Assembly (NCBI RefSeq): GCF_003258315.1
Contig: NZ_CP030032.1
Coordinates: forward strand, 472,001 to 536,000
Length of the DNA: 64,000 nucleotides
Direction of reading: 5' to 3'
Source: Bradymonas sediminis
GTDB lineage: Bacteria > Myxococcota_A > Bradymonadia > Bradymonadales > Bradymonadaceae
Part shown: positions 24,907-32,589 of the stretch, piece by piece
Layout of the letters: every line of letters starts with the position of its first letter
How positions within the stretch are numbered: the stretch's first letter is position 1
Translations under genes and position numbers: made by a program
Notes under the pieces: generated by a model
What the model was told of the DNA's origin: nothing
The model's database searches: none
Seen by the model: only the letters and a program-made list of their open reading frames with translations

Positions 24907-25602
24907 ATGTCATCAAGTCATCAAGACACCGCGCAGCCCTACCGAGGGTCGCGCTCGCCCGTGGCGATGGGGAGTCTCGGCGTCGCGTTATTTTTGGCCG
25001 CCGCGCCTAATCTCTTCGGCGCGGATTTGCTCTTCAGGGATACATATTTCGGGTACCTGGCGTTTGGGAGCACGCTCTGGGCGTCGGCGTTTTTGGCCGC
25101 CTTCGCGATCCTGGCCGAGGTCGGGTCGAAAGACCGGGTGGTCAACGCCTGGAGCGCAGACGATGACGCGCGCAGCGGGTTTTGCACCACGGCGCTGATG
25201 GTCGGGCTGGTGAGCATCGGCATGCCGATGCTTCGCTATGGCGGGCATATTCCCCCGCCGAGTGTATTCCGAGCGATGATCCTCTTCGGTGCGACCTTCG
25301 CGCTCGGTACGATTTTCTGGCAGGGCCTGCTACAGGGGAGACTTCTCGCTGGATTGGGACACTCGACCTCCGCGCGTTTTCTGCGCATCTTTATCGTGAG
25401 CGCCGTCGCGGCTCTTCTGCAGTTGTCGCATCTGTTTACGTATGAATCTTCCCTGCTCGTGTTAAGGATTCGCGACTTCTTTATTATCTACCTGGTGGTC
25501 GCGCTATTCTACGAGCAGGGGTATGCGCATAAGCGTTGTGCTGGGGTCGCTGCGCTGCTGGGGGCGGTCTACGCCTTGGCGAATCATTTCGAATTCCTCT
25601 AA
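24907..25602 (+). CDS. polytopic membrane protein, degenerate CPBP-protease-like
   Basis: 231 residues from the ATG at 24907, chosen because GGGAG precedes it. About six hydrophobic helices are visible. FWQGLLQGRLLAGLG (about residues 137-151) has the spacing of the EExxxR motif of CAAX/CPBP intramembrane proteases, but the Glu pair is absent, so protease activity is doubtful. LQLSHLF and FFIIYLVVALFYEQGYA are further CPBP-like helices. Inner membrane. It may travel with the kinase genes around it. Confidence 0.7.
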   Translation: MSSSHQDTAQPYRGSRSPVAMGSLGVALFLAAAPNLFGADLLFRDTYFGYLAFGSTLWASAFLAAFAILAEVGSKDRVVNAWSADDDARSGFCTTALMVGLVSIGMPMLRYGGHIPPPSVFRAMILFGATFALGTIFWQGLLQGRLLAGLGHSTSARFLRIFIVSAVAALLQLSHLFTYESSLLVLRIRDFFIIYLVVALFYEQGYAHKRCAGVAALLGAVYALANHFEFL

Positions 25603-25641
25603 GGACGACCCTTTTTAGGGGTGAGGATACGCCGGCCAATA

Positions 25642-28600
25642 TCAGTCGAAGAAGCGGCGGGCGTTGGTGATCGGCGGCACAAGGGAGCCGATCCCAATCT
25701 CGGTGATCGTCGCCTGCATGGACTCTGTGGGGGCGGCATCGTGCGGTGAGTCGGCCCGCCAGATCTGGCGCTCCAAATCCCGCTCACGCCGGGCGATCGG
25801 GACAAGCAGCGCGTAGTCGTGTAACTCGGCCGCCCCGATGCGCGCTTCGGCGAGCAGCGCCTGCGCCTGACCGATCGCCCCGCGCGCGGTGTGTACATCG
25901 GCGTTAAATATCTGGCATAACACCTCGGCCCGTCGCAGGCCCTTGGCCTTGGCGGCGGCGAGCAGCGGCGCAAATGCCTCTCCGCGCGCGCGAAATTCAT
26001 GCTCCAATAATTGCAAATAAATCACGTGGGCGCGCACGGCCAATTCGGCGCCGGGGCTATTGCGCGACGCGGCCATTTCCATGGCCTCGCTCAATTGCTT
26101 GTAGGCCTGGTTCGAGTCGCCGGCGTCAAACGCGACATAGGCAAGGCGTATCGTCGCGTCGATCCACAACTCGGTATGCCCGATCAACTGTGCCATCGCC
26201 TCGGCGGCCTCAAAGTGGCGTGCGGCCGCGCGAAATTGCAGCCGCGCCAGGCTCAAATCACCCAGGTAGAATCGTATCCTCGCCTGTTGCAGCCGCTCCC
26301 CCGAGGCCAGCGAGCGAGCCAGGGCTTGCTCGTAGAATTCGGTCGCGGCGTCCAACTCGCCCAGCGCCGCGAAGGCGCGCGCCAGGCCAATCTGCGCCGG
26401 ATCTGGGTCGGCGAATTCTGCGAAATCGATATGCCCCGCGCGCTCCGCTTCCATCGGCAAGGTCTCGCGTGAAAACTCGCGTTGCGCCTGGCGCAGCCGC
26501 AGCGCGCGGTGATAATTGTCGCGCGACGCCTTGAAGTCCCCCTCGGCATAGTTCGCCTCGCCTAATTCGACCAAAACCTCTTCGATTTCGTCGGCCGAGT
26601 TTATCTTTTCGAAGACTTTAAGCGCCGATTGCAATTGTGCCCGCGCCGCCTCAAAGGAGCCCGCCTGCATATGCACCCTCGCCATAAATCGGCCCAGGCG
26701 CGCGTGGAGCACGGCGTTTTGCAAGCGCTGCGAGCGGTTCAGCGCGAGGCCCAGCAATTCCTTGGCTTCGCTAAATTTGCCGCTCATCAGCGCGCAATGG
26801 CCCATCGCGCCGATCGCGGCGACGAAGGCCGCAGGGTTTTTACTCTCGCGAAAACTGTCGCGGGCGTGGCGATAATGCGTACGCGCGGCGACATAGCGCT
26901 TCTGGGAGACCGCGAGGTCGCCGAGGATCTTAAACGCGCGCCCGCGCACCGAAGCTGGGCTCGGCCCATTGGGCGCCACCGCGCGGGCGAGCGCGTCCTG
27001 GGCTGCCCCCTGCTCGCCGAGCTTGGCATGTGTCTCGCCCAGGCGAATCCAAATCTCGCCGGGCTCAAACCCCAGCGCTTCTTCCTCGGCCTGGTCGGGC
27101 CAGGGCGAGAAGTCCTCCTTCAGCGACGCAAGCTTTAGATAATATTGGAGCGCCTCGCGGCCGTCAGCCTTCGCCGCGGCATCTTCGGCCGCCGCCCATA
27201 ATAGCCCCATTGCCTGACGGTGCTGCTCGGCGCGGACCAGGTGATCGACGACCCGGGTGAGGTTCTCCCCGCGCGGCGCCGGATCGTACTCGAGCAGCAG
27301 CGCCGCGATATCTCGATGCGTCTGAACTGGCTCGACCAGGGTGTCGAATCCATCGCGCAATTGGCGGGCAAAGCCCGGATTGCAAAACGACAGCGAGTCG
27401 CCCGAGGTCGCGCCGGTCCGGGTGGCGTGGGTGTCGCGTTTGATGATCCCGTAGCGCTCCGCCTGGTCGATGACGAAGTCGACCAGGCCCATATACTGCG
27501 TCGGGAGGACGCGCGCGCGCGCCATCGTCCACAGCTCCAGGGGCACCGCGTCGCCGAACTGGGCCAGGAATCCCAAGATCGTGTCGAAAGCGATATCACC
27601 CGCGTCCTTTTTGGGCGCTGCCGCGACAGGCTCGAGGTCTGAGAAGATCTCAACCGATGGAGGCTTGCTCCTTGGATCGGCTTCAACGGGCGTTTCGAGC
27701 GCTTGAGGAGCGTCCTGAGCGGCGGCCCGGCCGCCCAGATTCTTAAGGGTTTTGCGATCCTTCTTCGACCCCGGGCGCTCCTCGCCCATATAGGGAATGA
27801 AGGCGTCATGGAGCAGGTGCTCCAGGAGTTTCGCCGCGTTCGGGATGCGTTGCTCAGGGTCCTTGATGGTGCATTTGGCGATCAGCGGTGAGAAGGGCGT
27901 CTGGTCCAGGGGCGGCGGCAATTGAAGCGGCGGATCGTTGATCTGGCGCATCATGACGTCCATCGGCGTGAGCGTTTCGTCGTAGGCGGCATGGCCGGTG
28001 AGCATCTCAAAGGCGATATGCCCCAGGCCGTAGACGTCGACCGCCGTGGTGATGGTCTTGGCCATCGCCTGCTCGGGCGCCATATACAGTGGCGTGCCGA
28101 AGACGGTACCGCGTTGCGTCAGCGGGGCCATCGCGCGCGATGCATTGGTAAAATTCGTGATGGCCTTGGAGACGCCGAAGTCCAATACCTTGACGAACTC
28201 TGAGCCGTCAGCCTGCCTAACCAGAAAAATATTCTCCGGCTTTAGGTCCCGGTGCACCAACCCGAGCCGATGCGCCTCGGAGAGGCTGCGGCAGCATTGG
28301 GCCAGGATCCGCCAGGCCCGGCCGGGATCCATGGGCTTGCCGGTGCGCACGACATCGGCCAGGTCCTCGCCCTCGAGCAGCTCCATGGCGATATAGCACA
28401 GCCCGTCGTCGGTATGCCCGTAGTCGAAGAGGCGAATGGTGTTGGGGTGGGACAGGTGGCTGGCAAATAGGGCTTCGCGGCGGAAGCGCTCGACGGTCTT
28501 CTCGTCGTCGGAGGCCGTTGATTTGAGCACTTTGAGCGCCACAAAGCGTTGCATCGACTCCTGGTGAGCTCGGTACACGACCGAGAATCCCCCCAGGCCG

Positions 28601-28683
28601 ATCTGCTCGACGATGCGAAAACGCCCGGCGATCATATCGCCGGGCTTTAGCAATTCTTCGATCGCAGATGAACGCATGCCCAT
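25642..28683 (-). CDS. Ser/Thr protein kinase with long TPR-rich C-terminus
   Basis: 1013 residues. The kinase domain (about 20-290) has IGLGGFSVVYRA, ALKVLK, HRDLKPENIF (near 144) and DFG in VKVLDFGVSKAI. Residues 310-360 are a charged linker. From about 370 to 990 the protein is helical, with many 34-residue helix pairs (LAVSQKRYVAARTHYRHARD, LGEANYAEGDFKASRDNYH, AFAALGELDAATEFYEQAL), i.e. TPRs. There is no membrane segment. This layout is common in Myxococcota, where the TPR part recruits partners. It is the third kinase in 8.5 kb and is encoded on the opposite strand, divergent from the E2 gene. Confidence 0.92.
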   Translation of the reverse strand: MGMRSSAIEELLKPGDMIAGRFRIVEQIGLGGFSVVYRAHQESMQRFVALKVLKSTASDDEKTVERFRREALFASHLSHPNTIRLFDYGHTDDGLCYIAMELLEGEDLADVVRTGKPMDPGRAWRILAQCCRSLSEAHRLGLVHRDLKPENIFLVRQADGSEFVKVLDFGVSKAITNFTNASRAMAPLTQRGTVFGTPLYMAPEQAMAKTITTAVDVYGLGHIAFEMLTGHAAYDETLTPMDVMMRQINDPPLQLPPPLDQTPFSPLIAKCTIKDPEQRIPNAAKLLEHLLHDAFIPYMGEERPGSKKDRKTLKNLGGRAAAQDAPQALETPVEADPRSKPPSVEIFSDLEPVAAAPKKDAGDIAFDTILGFLAQFGDAVPLELWTMARARVLPTQYMGLVDFVIDQAERYGIIKRDTHATRTGATSGDSLSFCNPGFARQLRDGFDTLVEPVQTHRDIAALLLEYDPAPRGENLTRVVDHLVRAEQHRQAMGLLWAAAEDAAAKADGREALQYYLKLASLKEDFSPWPDQAEEEALGFEPGEIWIRLGETHAKLGEQGAAQDALARAVAPNGPSPASVRGRAFKILGDLAVSQKRYVAARTHYRHARDSFRESKNPAAFVAAIGAMGHCALMSGKFSEAKELLGLALNRSQRLQNAVLHARLGRFMARVHMQAGSFEAARAQLQSALKVFEKINSADEIEEVLVELGEANYAEGDFKASRDNYHRALRLRQAQREFSRETLPMEAERAGHIDFAEFADPDPAQIGLARAFAALGELDAATEFYEQALARSLASGERLQQARIRFYLGDLSLARLQFRAAARHFEAAEAMAQLIGHTELWIDATIRLAYVAFDAGDSNQAYKQLSEAMEMAASRNSPGAELAVRAHVIYLQLLEHEFRARGEAFAPLLAAAKAKGLRRAEVLCQIFNADVHTARGAIGQAQALLAEARIGAAELHDYALLVPIARRERDLERQIWRADSPHDAAPTESMQATITEIGIGSLVPPITNARRFFD

Positions 28684-28875
28684 GGTTTTATGTACTCAAC
28701 TTAACAGGTCGGTGAGATAATATTTCGCGCTGCAACAGCTCATCGTAAAGAAGATTATCATTGGCAGCGCTAAATCGGCAACCGGGGCTGTTGCGTCTTT
28801 GGAACATCGTGATAAAGATTGCCCCGTTCTGTCAGAATGTTGGAAGAAAATTACACTCAGCGAAGGATTCGAGAA

Positions 28876-30177
28876 ATGCGAACCGAAGTCGTTATGCCCC
28901 AGATGGGTGAGTCGGTGGCCGAAGGGACCCTGACCGTCTGGCTCAAAGAGGTCGGAGACCAGGTCGAGCGCAACGAGCCGCTTTTTGAGATCACGACCGA
29001 CAAGGTTGATGCCGAGGTGCCCAGCCCCGTAACCGGCGTGCTGGTCGAGAAGCTCGTAGAGCCCGGCCAGACGGTCGAGATTAATACGCTCGTCGCGATC
29101 GTCGACAGCGAGGCGAAGCCCGGTGAAGTGGTCGAGTCGGCCAAAGAGGCCGCGCCAAAGGCCGAGCCTGCTGCGCAAGCCGAAGCCGCGCGTCCTGCCC
29201 GCGGCGCCGCGCCGATGCGCGCAAACTTGGCCGCAGACGGCGCCGGCAGCGGTGAATTTCCCAGCCGCGCCGAGCTGCGCCGTACCCGCTCGACCCCGCT
29301 GGTGCGCCGCATCGCCGACGAGCATGGCATCTCCGATCTCTCGGCGATCCCCGGCTCCGGCTTGTCCGGCCGCGTGACCCGCGATGATATCGAGACCTGG
29401 ATCGACCAGGGGCGCCACAAGAGCGCGCCTCGCCCGGCGCCCGCCGCCGCCCAGCGCCCCGCGATTCACGCCCCCGACGTGCATATCGGTGAGCGTGACA
29501 CCGTCGAATTTATGTCCCCGCAGCGCAAGATGATCGCGGAGCATATGATCGCCTCCAAGGCCATCAGCCCGCACGCTTATACGATCCACGAGGTCGACTT
29601 CTCGCGCGTCGTGGCCGCGCGCAAGGCGCTCAAGGCCGAATTCGCCGAGCGCGGCGTGAAGCTTACCTTCACTGCCTTTTTGGTCAAGACCATCGCCCAG
29701 GCGCTGGCCGAATTCCCGATGATCAACGCCGCGATGAGCGGCGAGAGCATCGTGCACCGCGGCGACATCAATATCGGCATGGCGGTCGCGCTCGAGCAGA
29801 GCCTGATCGTCCCGGTGGTCAAAAACGTCGATGAGTTGAGCCTGCTGGGCGTCGCCCGCGCGGTCAACGATATCGCCGAGCGCGCGCGCACCAAGCGCCT
29901 CAAGCCCGACGAAGTCAAGGGCGGGACCTTCACGCTGTCGAACCACGGCGTCTTCGGCCCCGAGTTCGGCATCCCGATCATCAACCAGCCTCAGGCGGCG
30001 ATTATGAGCACCGGCGCGATTAAGAAGCGCGTGGTCGTCGACCAGAAGACCGACGCCATTATGGTGCGCCCGACCTCGCTGTGGTGCCTGTCCTTTGACC
30101 ACCGCATCATCGACGGGGCGAGCGCAGATAAGTTCATGCTGCGCATGCGCGAGATTATCGAGAATTGGTCGGTTTAA
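28876..30177 (+). CDS. 2-oxoacid dehydrogenase E2 (dihydrolipoyl acyltransferase)
   Basis: 433 residues from the ATG at 28876, with AAGGA 9 bases upstream. An upstream TTG at 28819 would add 19 unlikely residues. The lipoyl domain (1-78) has K43 in TTDKVDAE. An Ala/Pro/Glu linker follows. The E3/E1-binding domain lies at about 138-175 (TPLVRRIADEHGIS, GSGLSGRVTRDDI). The catalytic acyltransferase domain ends in SFDHRIIDG (H409, D413). By the single lipoyl domain and motif style it could be a branched-chain, 2-oxoglutarate or pyruvate type. E1 and E3 are not nearby. Thioredoxin follows. Confidence 0.92.
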   Translation: MRTEVVMPQMGESVAEGTLTVWLKEVGDQVERNEPLFEITTDKVDAEVPSPVTGVLVEKLVEPGQTVEINTLVAIVDSEAKPGEVVESAKEAAPKAEPAAQAEAARPARGAAPMRANLAADGAGSGEFPSRAELRRTRSTPLVRRIADEHGISDLSAIPGSGLSGRVTRDDIETWIDQGRHKSAPRPAPAAAQRPAIHAPDVHIGERDTVEFMSPQRKMIAEHMIASKAISPHAYTIHEVDFSRVVAARKALKAEFAERGVKLTFTAFLVKTIAQALAEFPMINAAMSGESIVHRGDINIGMAVALEQSLIVPVVKNVDELSLLGVARAVNDIAERARTKRLKPDEVKGGTFTLSNHGVFGPEFGIPIINQPQAAIMSTGAIKKRVVVDQKTDAIMVRPTSLWCLSFDHRIIDGASADKFMLRMREIIENWSV

Positions 30178-30330
30178 TGCCTTGATGCGGCGGCGGGCGA
30201 ACTTAATTTGAAACCCATCGCCGGGTTCTGCATCCAACAGGTTGAAGTGGCCCAGAGCGGGCTGCTTTCAATGCCACCAGCCGAAGCGCGAATTTCCAGG
30301 TTTCATTTTCAGAGTAACAAGGAGGACGTA

Positions 30331-30657
30331 ATGTCTGTTTTCGAAATCACCGCAGCAAATTTCAAAGAAGAAGTCGAAGAGAGCGAATTGCCGGTCATCG
30401 TGGACCTTTGGGCACCCTGGTGTGGCCCGTGCAAAACGCTCGGACCCGTGCTCGATAAGTTGGCCGCCGAATACGAAGGCAAGGTCCGCGTTGGCAAGGT
30501 CAACGTCGACCAGCAGCCCGACATCGCCCGCGCCTTCAACGTCTCGAGCATCCCGATGCTCGTCGCCCTCAAAGGCGCCGACGTGACCGGTCATCAGATT
30601 GGCTTCAACGGCGAGAGCGCCGTGCGCGCGCTCTTCGACAAGGCCTCCGAGTCCTGA
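30331..30657 (+). CDS. trxA: thioredoxin
   Basis: 108 residues, standard size. The start is set by AAGGAGG 5 bases before the ATG at 30331; longer frames lack this. The active site WCGPC is at residues 30-34 and the cis-Pro in SSIPMLVALK. It reduces protein disulfides in the cytosol using thioredoxin reductase. Two hairpins lie downstream. Confidence 0.95.
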   Translation: MSVFEITAANFKEEVEESELPVIVDLWAPWCGPCKTLGPVLDKLAAEYEGKVRVGKVNVDQQPDIARAFNVSSIPMLVALKGADVTGHQIGFNGESAVRALFDKASES

Positions 30658-30676
30658 TCGAATTAAAGACGTTTGG

Positions 30677-30715
30677 GGCGCCGCCCCGCGCAATGAACAG
30701 CGCGCGGGCGGCGCC
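30677..30715. terminator. GC-rich hairpin after trxA
   Basis: GGCGCCGCCCCGCGC pairs with GCGCGCGGGCGGCGCC around an 8-base loop, about 20 bases after the stop. It has no T-run, so it may be a processing or pausing structure. Confidence 0.5.
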
Positions 30716-30775
30716 AAGCGTCGCCAGGGATGCCATGAAATAGCAACCCGGTCCCCTACGTTTATAATGTGTAAG

Positions 30776-30812
30776 AACCCGAGCGTGGGCCCATCGCCCA
30801 CGTTTTTGGGTT
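30776..30812 (+). terminator. Rho-independent terminator ahead of the TPR gene
   Basis: CGTGGGC-CCATC-GCCCACG followed by TTTTT, with outer pairing AACCC/GGGTT. A TATAAT lies at 30763-30768, just before the hairpin. The structure lies between trxA and the TPR gene at 30844 and most simply ends trxA transcripts. Confidence 0.75.
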
Positions 30813-30843
30813 GTGCTATTTCACGTCTTGGTGAGGAAAAAAT

Positions 30844-32418
30844 ATGTCTGGTTTCGACCCCAGCTCGATCGCTCAATCTCAGGATGTCGACCTTTCTGAG
30901 CGCAGCCGTAAAAAACTCCACGCGATCTGCAAACGCCTGGAGGACCTGGGCCTGGAGGACAATTCTGAGGAAGCCTTCGATTATTTCGAGGCGACCCTGA
31001 GCGAGCTTGAAACGTCGAGCGATGAGCGCGGTGCGCGGGAGTCCAAACTTCTGCGGGGCGCGCTTTATTTTGTCTATGCCGAGCAGCATCTAGAATACGG
31101 CGAGTTTGACGAAGCCGGCGAGTATATCGACCAGGCGCTCGAGGCCGGGTGGCGTACCCGCGAGGCTTTCGATGTCGCCGGTTGGCTCCACTATACCGAC
31201 GAGCGCCCGGCGGTCGCCCGCGACTTCTTCAACAGCGCGCTGGCTCGTGACCCAGATTTTATCTCCAGCCTAAAAGGGCGCGCGCTGGCGCTGGTCGATC
31301 TCGAGGCCGTGGACCACGCCCGCTCGGACCTCACCCACGCGATCAACCTCAATAGCAATGACCCCGAGCTCTATGCGCTGCGTAGCGATATTTTCGTGCA
31401 TATGCAGCAGCTCGAGCAGGCTGAGCGCGACATTCGCCAGGCGCGTGAGCGTGACGAAGACCCGGAATACGCCCTTCAATACGCCCGAATCCTGCTGGTG
31501 CAGGGGCGAAATGAGAAGGCCGAAGAGCTCGTCAACGAGGCGCTTGAGACCGACCAGGGGCTGGAAGCCTTGCTGCTTCGCAGCCATCTGCACCTGCGCA
31601 AAGGCCGCCTCGGCCCGGCGCGCACCGACGCCATCCGCGCCTCCAATATCTACTCCGACGACGCCTTCGCCTTCGTCCAGCTCGCCCATATTCAACTGGC
31701 GGCCAAGAAGGCCAGCCAGGCGCTCAAGGCCGCCGAGCGCGCCGTGCAGCTCGACCCGAGCCTGTCGGACGCCTACCTGGTGCGCGGGGCCGCGCGCTAT
31801 TTCAGTGATATGGAGGAAGAGTCTCATAAGGACTTCGACCGCGCCCAGCAGGCGCCCGCCGAGCTTCCTTTCTTCCTATTGGGCCCCTGTTATGAGCTGC
31901 TCGGCACCCCCGGGTTCGAGGGGGTCTTGGACGAGATCTCGGCCCAATATACCCGCGTGAACGTGCCGATCGAGGCGCAGAAGCCAAAGCCGCGCCCTAA
32001 GCCGGCGCCCGGCGCCACCCCCAGCCCGAAGCCCAAAGCCGCGCCGTCTTCCGCGCGAAAGCAGCCCGCAAGCGCCCCCGGCGCCGGCCCGACGATGCCG
32101 CCCGGTATGGGTGATTTCGACCCCATGACCTTGCTCGGCCAGGTCTTTGACGACTCGGGGAAGATCAAGAAGAGATTTAAGCCATTCCTTAAGATGGCGA
32201 TGAAGAACGCGCCGAGTATCCTGAAGAAAATGCCGCCCGGGATGATCCCAAACGTCGACGGACTTGACGCTGAGGCCCTTGAGTCGATCGATTTCTCGCA
32301 GATGTCGACCGAGCAGATCGAAGAGCAAATGCGCGAATTCTACGAGAAGATGCAATCCGGCGAAGACCCCTTCGGCGGCAATTCCGCGGGCAATAAACCA
32401 CCCGGGAAAGCAGACTAG
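30844..32418 (+). CDS. TPR-repeat protein with Pro/Lys-rich linker
   Basis: 524 residues, GAGGA upstream. About residues 15-330 are tandem TPRs (GEYIDQALEAGWRTREAFDVAG, LVQGRNEKAEELVNEALETD, AKKASQALKAAERAVQLDPSL). Residues 375-420 are a low-complexity Pro/Lys/Ala linker. The C-terminal 100 residues are helical with many Met and Pro (KKMPPGMIPNVDG) and unlike anything I know. There is no signal peptide, so it is probably cytosolic. It is likely a scaffold. topA is 171 bp downstream and probably separate. Confidence 0.85.
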   Translation: MSGFDPSSIAQSQDVDLSERSRKKLHAICKRLEDLGLEDNSEEAFDYFEATLSELETSSDERGARESKLLRGALYFVYAEQHLEYGEFDEAGEYIDQALEAGWRTREAFDVAGWLHYTDERPAVARDFFNSALARDPDFISSLKGRALALVDLEAVDHARSDLTHAINLNSNDPELYALRSDIFVHMQQLEQAERDIRQARERDEDPEYALQYARILLVQGRNEKAEELVNEALETDQGLEALLLRSHLHLRKGRLGPARTDAIRASNIYSDDAFAFVQLAHIQLAAKKASQALKAAERAVQLDPSLSDAYLVRGAARYFSDMEEESHKDFDRAQQAPAELPFFLLGPCYELLGTPGFEGVLDEISAQYTRVNVPIEAQKPKPRPKPAPGATPSPKPKAAPSSARKQPASAPGAGPTMPPGMGDFDPMTLLGQVFDDSGKIKKRFKPFLKMAMKNAPSILKKMPPGMIPNVDGLDAEALESIDFSQMSTEQIEEQMREFYEKMQSGEDPFGGNSAGNKPPGKAD

Positions 32419-32589
32419 CACTTGGAATCGCGGCGCCCGCTGATTTTCATGGGCGCTGGACAAATGCCTGTTCATCCTCCATATGAAGCGGTCAGACGCA
32501 AACCGGGTCACCGTGAAAATTGCGGTTTTTGGCCCGATCGCGGTCGATTTCACCGTGTTCAAAGTCCTTGTATTTGAGAGCGTATCCGC

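Noticed and set aside
28696-30237. 513-codon minus-strand frame opposite the E2 gene
   Set aside because: Antisense shadow of a clear E2 acyltransferase.
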